A DNA stretch of 64,000 bases from UBA8958 sp964571695 (GCA_964571695.1 CAZNDG010000004.1:1-64000); one strand, 5' to 3'; shown: positions 37,628 through 46,886, counted from the stretch's first letter. The notes: generated by a model not told the origin, from the sequence alone. A program made the numbers and translations.

Positions 37628-40357
37628 TTAATCACCGGCAACGCCCTGGTGGCGCCAGCGGGAATCCAGAATGACGATGCGCCCGTAGTCCGTTTCGCTC
37701 CGGATCAGGCGGCCCATACCCTGATTCATCTTGATGGCGCTGTCATAGCGATAACGACGTTGATATTCCCTCACCGTCATGGTCCGGCGGCGGGCGATTT
37801 GCAGGGGATCGGCGGGGCTGGCAAGGGGCAGGCGCGTAATCACCACCTGTGTCAGGGTATCCCCCCGGAAATCCACCCCATACCAAAAGGTGTCGACGCC
37901 AAAGAGGACGCTTTCCTTTATCTCCCGGAACTCGTCGCAGAGATCGGCGGTCGGGGCGCCCCGGCGCTGGACCAGGAGGGGAAACCCCAGGGCATCGATC
38001 TCCGTCCCGATCCTCGCCGCCACCGCTTCGAGGTCGTTATAGCTGGCGAAAAGGACCAGGGTGCCGCCGCGGTGGCGCTGGATCAGTCCTGGCAGAACCT
38101 TCGCCACGGCATCGAGCCACTGTTCCTTGTTTTCATAGCGGCCGTTCACCGCATCGGGGTGAAGCAGCACCTCCCTGTTGGCACTGGAAAACGGCGAGGG
38201 GAAGGCGGCAAATCGGAATTCCCGCCATTTTTCCTCTTTTTCATCGAGAGGAAAGGGACGATCCAGGCCAACGATTTTATTGAAGTCCCGGAAGCTTTCT
38301 CCGTATCGGAGCGTCGCTGCCGTATAGATCAGTCCTTTGGTGTCCCCGTAGAAATCCCGGCGGATCGTGTCGGACACATCGATAGGAGCCGTGGCAATGG
38401 TCCAGTGCCGTATCAGGATCGTGAAGGCCGTGGTCCGGTCCGGCCGAATGATCATGTTGTCCATCTCCAGCAATCGATCGGTCTGATCCGCCACTTCTCC
38501 CCGTGCGTTTTTCATCCTTTCCCGGGTCCGGCTCTGGATCTTCAGGAGGCGGCAGACGTCATCATCCTTGAGCCAAGCGAGATGCTCATTGATCATCAGC
38601 AGGATTTCCCGCATCTGGCGCAGATGCGTCTGGATATGGCCATCGCGGTAAGCGGCGTCCGCCGCGGGGAGCGGGCAAGTTCCGGCCGCGGTGATGTTGC
38701 CGCAATTGGCCTTGACCTTTCGCAAGACCCGACCGAAGCCGTCTATGGCCGTGTGCAAATCCTCCGTGGCCGCCAGGATAGCTTCTATTTCTTCCCCTAT
38801 ATAACCCGACGCCCGGTCCCGGAGCTTGGCGGCGGCGGTGGAGATATAATCGACCGCCAAGGCAATATCCCGGGAATCTATCTCCAGGGCGGAGGCGCTG
38901 CGGCAAGCATCCTCGAAATGATTCGCCTCATCGATAACAAAGATCCGGAATAGTTTGCTCAGAACCGGATCATGGGCAAGGAGGGCGAGTTTGTGGTGAT
39001 TCGTGATCACCAGGCGTGATTTTACTGCCTCGCTGGTGATGATCTGGGCGGGGCACTGCCGGTGCCTCCCGTGGCAGCCGGATCGGGCGGAAATCTCCCG
39101 ATGCAGTTTCGTCAAGAAACCGCGGTTATCGAGAAAATGGCGAATCCGTCCCCCGATCCGGTCGCCGTCAGCCTCCCGAAAGTTAAAGAGGAGATTGAGG
39201 CAGTAAAGCCAAGCCATGAGTTCTGACCCCTGCCAGACGTCTTCATAGACATGATCCAGCTTTTCAGCGCAGAGATAGTTCGACTTGCCCTTGAGGAGGG
39301 TGACGGGGATCTCCGTGTAGGCCTTGATCGCCTTGGTGATGAAACCGATCTCCCGCTCCAGGATCTGATTCTGGAGACTCTTGGTATAGGTGGAAACAAC
39401 GGCCCTGGCCTCTGGATTGCGATCGAGGAATTCAAGCAAGGGGAGGAGGTAGCCCTGGGTCTTCCCCGTGCCCGTTCCGGCCTCGATGGTGAGGACCGCC
39501 GCGTCATTCAGGGCGGCCGCGACCTGACCGGCATACGCCGCCTGGCTGGGGCGATAAACAAAATCCTTGCTCTTTCCGGCCATACCCTGAAAGATAGCCG
39601 CCATCCCCTGAGGATCTACGGGCTGGAATGGAGCGGCAGCCGCCACGGCGCGGCGATGCGCCTTGCTCGCATCGGGCAAAAAGGGGCGCCAGGCGGCGGT
39701 ATCGTTGTCCCGCCGGATATTGATGAGATCGCCGAAATAGTCCGTCAGGCGCTGGGCAAAATGGAGAAAAACCGTCCCGAACAGGGTATCGCTTTTCGCC
39801 AGATAATAGCGGAGGGCCGCCGCCCGGGGCGACTCCCGGTCGTTGAGTTGATAACGGCAGAAATGACGGATGAGATCGACGGCCAGTTCCGCCCCTTCCC
39901 CGGCGCTGAATGACACCTTCGGGCGTGGACGGCGGTGGAGACGCTCCCACAGATACTTCGGCGATAGAGAATCAAGGCCGGGGAGGAAGAACTCGGCGGC
40001 AAACCCTAAATCCACAATCCGCCGGGGGCCGCATAACTGCTTCAAAGTCGGGAAGTTGTCCCGTTGGGGCAAAACGAGAACAAAAGGGGGATCACCCAGG
40101 AAGGTCTGGAGTTCTTTAAAGACCTCCGGGGCTTCCGGCGCCGCCGCCAGTTCCGGACGCGAAAGATTGGAGCGGCCCCGGTCCATGGCGGTAAAATGGG
40201 CGTAATTGATCAGGGACGAAAATTTCCGTTCCGGGCCGTCGGGGCGGAGGATCGCCGCCGCCACGGCGTAGGCCCGGTTTCCCCGCTCCTCCCTGGCGCC
40301 GGAGTGGGCAAAAAGAATGGCAATCTCTCGAATCTCTTCATGATACGGATTTAACAT
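37628..40357 (-). CDS. DinG/XPD-like superfamily 2 DNA helicase with N-terminal domain
   Basis: This 909-residue ATPase has Walker A EAGTGTGKT at residues 292-300. The DEAH-box position reads VIDEANHFED, with Asn replacing the usual His. C-terminal helicase motifs are LVLFASYND, FGVDTFWYGVDFRGD and MNQGMGRLIRSETDYG. Cysteines at NYLCAEK and SGCHGRHRQCPA may form the Fe-S cluster site of the XPD/DinG family. The first 235 or so residues lie where other DinG proteins carry a DnaQ-like exonuclease, and the stretch RRIVDLGFAAEFFLPGLDSL looks like a degenerate relative. A role in DNA repair or R-loop removal is inferred from the family. Confidence 0.85.
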   Translation of the reverse strand: MLNPYHEEIREIAILFAHSGAREERGNRAYAVAAAILRPDGPERKFSSLINYAHFTAMDRGRSNLSRPELAAAPEAPEVFKELQTFLGDPPFVLVLPQRDNFPTLKQLCGPRRIVDLGFAAEFFLPGLDSLSPKYLWERLHRRPRPKVSFSAGEGAELAVDLIRHFCRYQLNDRESPRAAALRYYLAKSDTLFGTVFLHFAQRLTDYFGDLINIRRDNDTAAWRPFLPDASKAHRRAVAAAAPFQPVDPQGMAAIFQGMAGKSKDFVYRPSQAAYAGQVAAALNDAAVLTIEAGTGTGKTQGYLLPLLEFLDRNPEARAVVSTYTKSLQNQILEREIGFITKAIKAYTEIPVTLLKGKSNYLCAEKLDHVYEDVWQGSELMAWLYCLNLLFNFREADGDRIGGRIRHFLDNRGFLTKLHREISARSGCHGRHRQCPAQIITSEAVKSRLVITNHHKLALLAHDPVLSKLFRIFVIDEANHFEDACRSASALEIDSRDIALAVDYISTAAAKLRDRASGYIGEEIEAILAATEDLHTAIDGFGRVLRKVKANCGNITAAGTCPLPAADAAYRDGHIQTHLRQMREILLMINEHLAWLKDDDVCRLLKIQSRTRERMKNARGEVADQTDRLLEMDNMIIRPDRTTAFTILIRHWTIATAPIDVSDTIRRDFYGDTKGLIYTAATLRYGESFRDFNKIVGLDRPFPLDEKEEKWREFRFAAFPSPFSSANREVLLHPDAVNGRYENKEQWLDAVAKVLPGLIQRHRGGTLVLFASYNDLEAVAARIGTEIDALGFPLLVQRRGAPTADLCDEFREIKESVLFGVDTFWYGVDFRGDTLTQVVITRLPLASPADPLQIARRRTMTVREYQRRYRYDSAIKMNQGMGRLIRSETDYGRIVILDSRWRHQGVAGD

Positions 40358-41080
40358 GGCCCGCAGCTAAATGATACCATACGCCTTTCCACCTCTTCCT
40401 GCTTTCAAATCCTTCCTGCTACAGTATCTTTACCTTTTCTTCTCATCTGAAAATGCATTCCTATGTGACTGACTCCCTTAACCAATTTATTTCCTCCCCT
40501 GCAAGAAAGGATCAAGGTGGGGATGAGTCTCGATGTTATGAACATTAAGCTTCGCTTTCATCCCCATTTGGGACGATGTTCCGTCATGTGCGTTTCCCTT
40601 CCGTTTGTCACCCGCGCTTGACCATCCGGCAAGGAAGGGCGGCGGCATCGCCGCAATGGATTTCCACGCTTCTCCTTCGCGCCGTTTTCCCGTCGCGATG
40701 GTCTCCCAACCATTCGCCCTTGATAGGAACGATCACCTTTTGCCGGCCCTTGTGCAGCACTTCAAACGGCACATCGCCGTAGGATTTCGCCTTGCGAAAT
40801 TTTTCCGATATATTTTTCCAGCCACCGCTGCGCTGGGACTGGAAAACTCCTCATCTCGTGTGAATAATAAATGATCCTCTGTCGAACTCACTTCGCGGTC
40901 CGGCAACAGCTTTTCCAGTCCAGTTCGACAATTCAGCGGTTCTGAGCCTCTTTGGGTCGCCGTGTGCAAGAAAAATATTAATTGTCGTGCTTGGCATTCT
41001 CTACTCCTTACACATACTGTTCGGATGAACCGCAACTGCAAAGTATCGGATCCATCCTGTCCTCTTAATATAGAAACAAA
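40358..41080. other. 723-bp region without an intact gene
   Basis: Between the helicase and restriction genes no intact reading frame is convincing. The minus strand holds a DUF4357-like remnant (listed separately). It also has a second open stretch, about 40600-40795, containing SYGDVPFEVLHKGRQKVIVP, that could be part of another broken gene. The segment looks like decayed accessory DNA. Confidence 0.5.
40733..41041 (-). pseudogene. DUF4357-like remnant
   Basis: Within a 102-codon frame, the segment HLLFTRDEEFSSPSAAVAG (about 40813-40873) matches the core of DUF4357, a short C-terminal module found on GIY-YIG nucleases and restriction-linked proteins. The sequence before and after does not complete the domain. 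It is 40 bp from the restriction enzyme stop and may be a leftover of a defence gene. Confidence 0.4.
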
Positions 41081-42088
41081 TCAGCGGCGCGTTTTCCGAG
41101 TTCGCTGGATCGGCTTATTGAAAGACTTATCAGGGCGACTCGGATAGGGGCCAAGGAAACGCTTGCCGTTGAAGTGGATCAGGTGCGAAGGCGCATCAGC
41201 CACCCATACCTCGGTTTCACATGCGATTTCTACCAGGTAGCGGCTCATGACCGCCCGGTTGGGAAAGGCGGTCACATAGACAAAACCAGCCTTTGATCCC
41301 GCGAACAGCCTGGCAAGTTCGGCATGTCGCTTGCCATCCACCGGCCCGTGACTGGTAACGGACTCCACCAGCAGCAGCCAGTTTTTCGCGGGATAGTGGA
41401 AAACGACATCGGGCATCTTACGGTGGGAGTCCACTTTGACGCCCAGCCCGGCCAAGAGTGCCGCGTCGAAGTATCCCCATTTTTCACCGGTGTCCCCGGC
41501 ATAGACCAACACACTGCCCGGTGCAAAGCGCGGGGCGAAATCCTCGATGATTGCCCGGATCAGCTCGCTATGCTCACCCGGGCTCAGGGTAATTTGCTTA
41601 CCCGGTGCAATCTCGACCGGGATTTGGTTCTGCTCGCGCTCCCTGGCGTAACGGGCAACCAGCGTATTCCGCTGGGCCAGGTAGGTCGTTAGATTGGCAT
41701 GCCACTTTGGCTTGCCAAAGGTGCGCAGCAGAGTCAGCGCCGCCGGTTCGATCTGATAAACGGCCTTGGGACTGTTCACCGGCCGGTCTGGCTTGTCTGG
41801 ATTGTAGAGGGCAAACCCGGCATCCACAAACTGGTGCATGGTCTGCCTCCGCACCGTTTCTCGGGTGTTCGGCGCATATTTCTTTTCGTAGTTCTCCCTT
41901 GCCCAATCCATGCTGGGTGTGATGCCCATGAGAGGGTTTGCAGCCCGTGTCCAAGGCTTGCCGGGCGTCAAGTGCAGCAAGGCCAGCAGGCAAAGGGCTG
42001 ACCGTTCGTTCTGATGGGCCCGGGGAAGGCCCAAGCTTATGAGGATTTGCAACGCCTCCTCGACGTGATCGTTTCTGTTGTTCGTCAT
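41081..42088 (-). CDS. Type II restriction endonuclease, BsuBI/PstI family
   Basis: The 335-residue protein matches the BsuBI/PstI restriction enzyme family. It has an N-terminal helical DNA-binding part (about residues 1-160) and a C-terminal nuclease part with YAGDTGEKWGYFDAALLAGL, KMPDVVFHYPAKNWLLLVES and VYVTAFPNRAVMSRYL. The acidic and Lys residues of the PD-(D/E)xK-type site can be placed in PDVV/LLLVESV. Family members cut CTGCAG, so that specificity is inferred. The start overlaps the methyltransferase stop (ATGA), coupling the two. Its GC content is close to the window average. Confidence 0.9.
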   Translation of the reverse strand: MTNNRNDHVEEALQILISLGLPRAHQNERSALCLLALLHLTPGKPWTRAANPLMGITPSMDWARENYEKKYAPNTRETVRRQTMHQFVDAGFALYNPDKPDRPVNSPKAVYQIEPAALTLLRTFGKPKWHANLTTYLAQRNTLVARYAREREQNQIPVEIAPGKQITLSPGEHSELIRAIIEDFAPRFAPGSVLVYAGDTGEKWGYFDAALLAGLGVKVDSHRKMPDVVFHYPAKNWLLLVESVTSHGPVDGKRHAELARLFAGSKAGFVYVTAFPNRAVMSRYLVEIACETEVWVADAPSHLIHFNGKRFLGPYPSRPDKSFNKPIQRTRKTRR

Positions 42089-43569
42089 GTGATCAGAGTT
42101 CCTATCTTGGCGTCAATCTGTTCCTGCGTGAGAGATCCTTGTCGCATGGCCCACATGCCGAGCCGGATCAGCGCTTCACGGCTCGGGTATTTCATCAGCT
42201 TGAGGTCGGTTGCATTGACCTGGGTGTGGCCGTTGAAGCTCCGAAAATGCTCGTCAACAGCCGTTGTGTTGAGATAAACGACAAGCCCTCGGGCCAGTGG
42301 CTCGGGCAGGCCGTGCCTGTCGTCATGAAAGACGTTCAGGTGATTCTCGAAGCCCAGCATTGTCGCATCACCGAAGATACGGGGGTCAACCATGCTCGCC
42401 ACGACCCGACGCTTTTCTTCCTTAGCTGAGAATCGCCGCACCACGCAATAGAAACCAGTGGGATACAGCCATTTCTCGGTGTCGGCGTTGCGCGCGATGG
42501 AGTTCGGTTTCCTCATGCCCGCGATGGGCCATGTGGCGGATTGGCCGATGAAGTGACCCGGATAAAGCAGGGGAACCGTGCCCGGACCCGGCATTGCACG
42601 CAGGTGCTCCTTCACCCGAAAATCGACGACGGGCCCGGTCGAAACCTTGATGCCGAGATCGGCCAATGGGTGGCGGATTGACGGCGAGAGATCAATGACA
42701 TTGTGAGCGGGCGAAATGGGCACATGGATGAACCGCTCCGGGTCATCAGGGGAGACGATCCGCTCGAAGAGATATTCGTGCCGGGAAAAACGGGCAAAGG
42801 TGTCATCGGTCGAAGTCGAAACCGTCACCGGCCCCTGCCGGCCGCCCCGCTCCAGCAGGATGATGATATTTTCCTGCAGGACGTCTTCATCCTTGAACGC
42901 TTGGCTTCGCGACTCAAACAGGTGCATATGACAGATGGCGGCCCGGGCAAAGATGAAGTCGCGGAACGGGCGATAGTATGGACCATTGCAGAAGCTCCGG
43001 GGAATGATCGCCACAAGCTGACCACCCGGCGCCATCTGTGCGAGGGCCAAGGCGACAAAGGCCGAGTATAGATTCACCGTCTCGATGCCGACACGGCGCA
43101 ACGCCAGTCGGTGCGCCGAAAAGCTGTTTAGCTTCTTGTAGGGCGGATTGAGAATTGCGTGCGTGAATGGTGGAAGGGAATGGGAAAACAGGTCTCCCGT
43201 CAAAGAACCCACGCTTGCGTGGATGAAATCGTCGCCGAGGATCTGTACCCTGAGGTTGTCAAGGGATGCATACTGAAGGAAGGTGTGGCAAAGGTTTGGA
43301 TGCAGCGTCGAATCGATTTCGAAGGCAACCAGATCTACGGCGTCAAAGTGCAGTTCGCCGGATATCCACCGCTCCAGAAACGCGGCGGACAGAGACCCTA
43401 TGCCCGCACCGGCGTCCAGCAGCCGGCAGTGGCCGCCCTGGTCGGAAAAGAGCGAGGCCATAAAAACGGCGATGCTTTGCGATGTCAGGAACTGGCCAAG
43501 CCGTGATTTCTTCTTGGCCTCAATGCTCCTGGAAACCTGCCGCCGATTTTCCTCAATAGCCGATAGCAA
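42085..43569 (-). CDS. Type II adenine-specific DNA methyltransferase, PstI/BsuBI type
   Basis: The N6-adenine methyltransferase partner of the restriction enzyme. Motif I is LLDAGAGIGSLSAAF and the catalytic motif IV is HAILNPPYKKL. A C-terminal target-recognition region follows with PLLYPGHFIGQSATWPIAG. Family members protect CTGCAG. The open frame extends to an ATG at 43686, but that ATG lies inside a VapC remnant. A TTG at 43569, eight bases after AGGAG, begins sequence that fits the family N-terminus (LLSAIEENRRQ, SRLGQFLTS), giving about 494 residues. Confidence 0.9.
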   Translation of the reverse strand: MLSAIEENRRQVSRSIEAKKKSRLGQFLTSQSIAVFMASLFSDQGGHCRLLDAGAGIGSLSAAFLERWISGELHFDAVDLVAFEIDSTLHPNLCHTFLQYASLDNLRVQILGDDFIHASVGSLTGDLFSHSLPPFTHAILNPPYKKLNSFSAHRLALRRVGIETVNLYSAFVALALAQMAPGGQLVAIIPRSFCNGPYYRPFRDFIFARAAICHMHLFESRSQAFKDEDVLQENIIILLERGGRQGPVTVSTSTDDTFARFSRHEYLFERIVSPDDPERFIHVPISPAHNVIDLSPSIRHPLADLGIKVSTGPVVDFRVKEHLRAMPGPGTVPLLYPGHFIGQSATWPIAGMRKPNSIARNADTEKWLYPTGFYCVVRRFSAKEEKRRVVASMVDPRIFGDATMLGFENHLNVFHDDRHGLPEPLARGLVVYLNTTAVDEHFRSFNGHTQVNATDLKLMKYPSREALIRLGMWAMRQGSLTQEQIDAKIGTLIT

Positions 43570-43682
43570 CGATTGGTCTCCTATGTGGTCCTGACGCTCC
43601 TCAAATCTGACAGGCAAGGGAGCGCGGCGGAATCGCCGGTCCGCGTTGCGGCCGTTGTCAGAGCTTTTTTTACATCCATACA

Positions 43683-43760
43683 GCATGGGGGCAGGAAATG
43701 CTCGGCATTAGGCTCATCGGCAAAGCGGGCAAGCCAGCCGGAAGAATCTACTATATGCAT
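43683..43760 (-). pseudogene. N-terminal remnant of a VapC-like PIN toxin
   Basis: From an ATG at 43760 the minus strand reads MHIVDSSGWLARFADEPNAE and HFLPPC. This is the start of a PIN-domain VapC toxin, with the first catalytic Asp at position 5. Homology stops after about 26 codons, exactly where the methyltransferase upstream region begins. No vapB gene is visible. The restriction-modification cassette may have been inserted into or joined to this toxin gene. Confidence 0.6.
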
Positions 43761-43844
43761 ACTCTATCGACCTCTTGTTTGCATTCAGTCGGAAAAAATA
43801 TTCCCGGAGGAATACGACTTTAGTTCTTGTTATCGTTATGCTAT

Positions 43845-44187
43845 TCACGACAGTTGCCGCGATTTTGCCAAAATGCGCACCGGGTTGGGCGACTCCGAAT
43901 CGAGGAGAAGCTTGACGGTGTCACGGAGGTTGGCAAGGCCGTCCCGGAAGGCCGTGTTTTCCTCTTCCGTCCAGGCGCTCCGGTCCAGTTGGCCCAATTT
44001 CTTTTCCATATCGGCAATCAAGGCTACATATTGACCGGGGGTTTTCCCTTTCCGGTCCCCGGCCACGATGTTCAGCCAGCCCTGATCGCCGGGCCGGAAA
44101 AGAACGGGCTGGAGGATGCCGTGTTTCTTGATGGAGGCGGCCAATTCCTCCAGGGCTTCGGAATCGAAGTATTTACGCGGTTGATTG
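43845..44187 (-). pseudogene. Internally deleted ParB/RepB-like fragment
   Basis: The frame reads NQPRKYFDSEALEELAASIK, KHGILQPVLFRPGDQGWLNI and VAGDR, matching a ParB N-terminal nuclease-fold domain. It then jumps to GKTPGQYVALIADMEKKLGQ, which resembles a later part of such proteins. The middle, including the helix-turn-helix, is missing. The first 136 bp are 135/136 identical to the ParB fragment at 51592-51727. The left end abuts a decapitated ATPase gene on the other strand. Confidence 0.7.
44052..44187 (-). repeat. 136-bp direct repeat in ParB-like remnants, copy 1
   Basis: Aligned at a constant offset of 7540 bp with 51592-51727, it shows one mismatch (c at 44178, t at 51718). Both copies are in the same orientation and encode the same piece of ParB. 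Similarity ends abruptly on both sides. Confidence 0.9.
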
Positions 44188-45017
44188 TCATTCTATTGGT
44201 GTCCAGTTCATTGCAATTGCAGAAAGGGCTTTCGGAGAGTCTTTCGGGGCGGTTTGAGTTAATCAAAACCCATCAGTGGACCTATGAAGAGCTGAAGCGT
44301 GCTTTTAAATACGACTTGGATCGTTATTTAACCTATGGAGGTTATCCGGGGGCTGTTGTCTTTGAGAGCGATTTCGACCGATGGTATGCCTACTTGAAAG
44401 AATCTATCATTGAGGCGGTGGTAGGCAGGGATATTCTGCTAAATCATAAGGTTGGTAATCCTGCTCTGTTTCGTCAGGCATTCGAGATATTGTGCCGTTA
44501 CCCGGCGCAGGAAATCAGCTATACCAAACTTCTGGGGCAGCTTCAGGACAAGGGGAATACCGATTTGGTTAAATATTATATCGAGCTTTATTCCGGAGCG
44601 TTTCTTGTTCATCCGCTGGAAAAATATTCAACGAAAAGTCATTTGATGCGGGGATCAAGTCCCAAAATACTGATTTCCTGTCCTGCGTTATATACGATGC
44701 ATGAAGGCCCGAAAGTCCTTGACGACCCGGAAAAACGGGGAAGAATATTCGAGGCTGCGGTCGGAGGCCAACTTCTTCAACTGCCCGGCAATCTTTATTA
44801 TTGGCGAGAGAAGCTAGACGAGGTTGATTTTGTATATAGCTATCAGGGACAGATTTATGCCGTCGAGGTTAAATCTGGCCGTCGCAAATTGTCGCGGGGC
44901 TTGAATGCCTTTATGAAAAAGTATCCGAAAGCTCTTCCCATCATTATTACGCCGGATAATTACGCCGCCTTTTCAGAATATTCGCGTAAGTTTCTGGACA
45001 CTGTCGCCAATCAATAG
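44188..45017 (+). pseudogene. N-terminally truncated AAA_14/DUF4143 ATPase
   Basis: Reading from the ParB junction, the frame gives VSSSLQLQKGLSESLSGRFE, which is the sensor region after the Walker B of AAA_14 ATPases. A complete DUF4143-type C-terminal domain follows, ending in DEVDFVYSYQGQIYAVEVKS and GRRKLSRG with a PD-(D/E)xK-like motif. The Walker A and B part (about 120 residues) is absent, replaced by the antisense ParB fragment. Base composition is AT-richer than the window, suggesting separate acquisition. It is unlikely to be active. Confidence 0.82.
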
Positions 45018-45328
45018 TAATTATTTACGGACCATATCAGCGTTGTGTTCACCTACGAGTCAATGAATTTTGAAAAATCTGCATATTGATGATTATGTAA
45101 TGAAACAGAGCATTCTTTTGTAGCGAACAGGGCTTCGCCCTGCACCCAAAAGAAAATGACCAAATAATCTATTTGCCCGACCGCACAGGCAAAGCCCGGG
45201 TGAGGACGGTGTGGGATTGGGGAAGCCAGCTCCAGTAGCAGTAGGAGAAATCGAAGTTGGCGGCGTAGCCATCGCTGCGCGTCTCTGATGACCAAAGCCT
45301 TTTATCTTTGCTTATCATTTTTAATCGA
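45018..45328. other. Intergenic region, nothing recognised
   Basis: About 310 bp between the truncated ATPase and the metallo-beta-lactamase-fold gene, which converge. An 80-codon minus-strand frame (45053-45295) is Leu-rich and has no family I can name. A short inverted repeat, agggcttcgccct, lies near 45128-45140. Confidence 0.4.
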
Positions 45329-46612
45329 TCATCCGCGAGAGCGACTTTGGGCCCGGCCCACGCCGATCTCCATTAGATCCTTGCCGATAAGCAGTTTCCC
45401 GGAAAAGTTCTTCTGCGCCTTCTTAAGGCGTGAGAGAGGAGTATTCCCCGGGCCGATATGGCTGAGAACAAGGGTTTTTGCCTGGCACTGCTCCGCAACT
45501 CTTCCGACATCCTGGATGGTTGTGTGAGCCGTTATGGCATGATAGTAGAGCGGCCAAGCGGGATCACCCTCCTTTACGCCCTTGAAGGCTGCATCAATCC
45601 AGGCGTTATCAATAACCTCGTGGACAAGAACATCGGCGCCCTTGGCAAGCTTCTGTAGGTTCCCCTTGGTATCCGGTCCTGTATCGCCTGAAATGACCAG
45701 CGATCCGTCGTTGGTATCGAACCGGAAGGCGAAGGATGGATAGGACTGATAATGATCAACAAGAATGGCCGAGACACTGACTCGATCGTCCCTGTAAATC
45801 TCGAATGGAACCATTGCCGGGCAGGTTTCGTTTCTCGTCCAGGGCTTGGATGGATCAGGGGGGAGAAAATTCGCCGGCCAGGGAATGGTCCGGGGATCGC
45901 CGATTTCCTTGACATCGATGATATTCGGGAGATCAGGGTATCCCGCATCCATGGCGCAATCATTGAAGTTCTGGGCAAATGCTTGCAACAGCAGGTTTGT
46001 CATCTGTTTGGTGCCCGGAGTTGCGGTGGCAGGATTGGAACCGCCGCACTCCGCTTTAATAATCGTGCCGCTGTACCCGGTCTTGTTCTCTTCCAGTCTT
46101 CCGCGCTCACCGGGACCAATGATCTGCAATCGGTTCGGGATGCCGAAGCCCGCTCTGGCGCCGATCATCAGGAAGGTCGGATAGTCTCCCAAATGGTCCA
46201 TGTGGAGATGGGTAAAAAAGACGGCCCGGACATTCTTGAGAAAAGTGGATAACTCAAGTTGCGTCTTTTCGCCGTTGACAGTCACAAAGCGTGCATGGTT
46301 GAACGCTTCCGCAAGCCGTTGCGTGGCGCCGAATCCCAGGTCAATAATGTACATGGCGTCACCCACAACCAATGCCTGCGAGGCGCTGGCCCGGTTCGAA
46401 CCCGGCCACCATGTCATACCGCCGGTCGTGCCCAGCAGGACAAGCTTGGTGTTGAATTTCGCAGCCCGAGATCCCTTCTGGAGATCGGAAGGGGCGGCGA
46501 ACGAAGATTTCCCGTCGAGGCTCATCAGCAGCGGCGCCAAAGCCAGGGCCCCAGCTCCTTTTAAAAAAGAACGTCGTGGAACGTGAAGTTGGTCTGTTTC
46601 ATCACAAGGCAT
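45329..46612 (-). CDS. Tat-exported metallo-beta-lactamase-fold hydrolase
   Basis: The 427-residue protein has a twin-arginine signal (PRRSFLKGAGALALAPLL, about residues 12-29) followed by an MBL-fold domain. The zinc-binding motif HLHMDHLGD lies near residue 135, with additional ligands in SLVISGDTGPDT and VLSHIGPGNTPLS. Tat export suggests a folded, metal-loaded periplasmic enzyme. The fold covers RNase Z-like, arylsulfatase-like and lactonase-like activities; the substrate is not evident. A GGAGG ribosome-binding site is ten bases before the ATG. It sits within otherwise decayed accessory DNA but appears intact. Confidence 0.85.
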   Translation of the reverse strand: MPCDETDQLHVPRRSFLKGAGALALAPLLMSLDGKSSFAAPSDLQKGSRAAKFNTKLVLLGTTGGMTWWPGSNRASASQALVVGDAMYIIDLGFGATQRLAEAFNHARFVTVNGEKTQLELSTFLKNVRAVFFTHLHMDHLGDYPTFLMIGARAGFGIPNRLQIIGPGERGRLEENKTGYSGTIIKAECGGSNPATATPGTKQMTNLLLQAFAQNFNDCAMDAGYPDLPNIIDVKEIGDPRTIPWPANFLPPDPSKPWTRNETCPAMVPFEIYRDDRVSVSAILVDHYQSYPSFAFRFDTNDGSLVISGDTGPDTKGNLQKLAKGADVLVHEVIDNAWIDAAFKGVKEGDPAWPLYYHAITAHTTIQDVGRVAEQCQAKTLVLSHIGPGNTPLSRLKKAQKNFSGKLLIGKDLMEIGVGRAQSRSRG

Positions 46613-46830
46613 GGTTTAGTATCCTCCTTTATTGCTTAATGTTATCGACCAATCGCCCATTGGTAGATATAATGCGTCACAAGAATCTCTTACCATCACG
46701 GAAATGAAGCGGAATATTTCATAAATATCGGAAGTTATCAAGCAAGTATTTATTTAGGAGCGTTTTTCCCCTCTACAAAAAGACTATCTGTTGATTTCGT
46801 TCTATAGGCATTTATTCAATAGATGATCTT

Positions 46831-46856
46831 CCAATCTTGACGACATCGTAAAAAAT
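46831..46856. repeat. Partial end of the MITE-like element
   Basis: The segment ccaatcttgacgacatcgta and following bases match the left end of the element at 62467-62620 over about 25 bp with two differences. The rest of the element is missing. Confidence 0.6.
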
Positions 46857-46865
46857 CATTTTATT

Positions 46866-46886
46866 CCTCCCCCTTCAAGGGGGAGG
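46866..46886. repeat. GC-rich palindrome (REP-like hairpin)
   Basis: cctccccctt and aagggggagg form a perfect inverted repeat around a single central base. It is the same type as the palindrome at 13452-13472 and directly follows the partial MITE end. Confidence 0.65.

Noticed and set aside
43570..43686. Methyltransferase starting at the ATG at 43686
   Set aside because: The ATG lies within a PIN-toxin remnant, and the first 39 codons do not fit the family; a TTG with AGGAG at 43569 does.
43827..45017. 396-codon frame taken as one ATPase protein
   Set aside because: Its first 120 codons are antisense to the ParB fragment; only the part from 44188 is ATPase sequence.
46380..46410. tRNA-like T-arm sequence ggttcgaaccc
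   Set aside because: It lies inside the conserved MBL-fold gene, and no acceptor or anticodon stem can be drawn around it.
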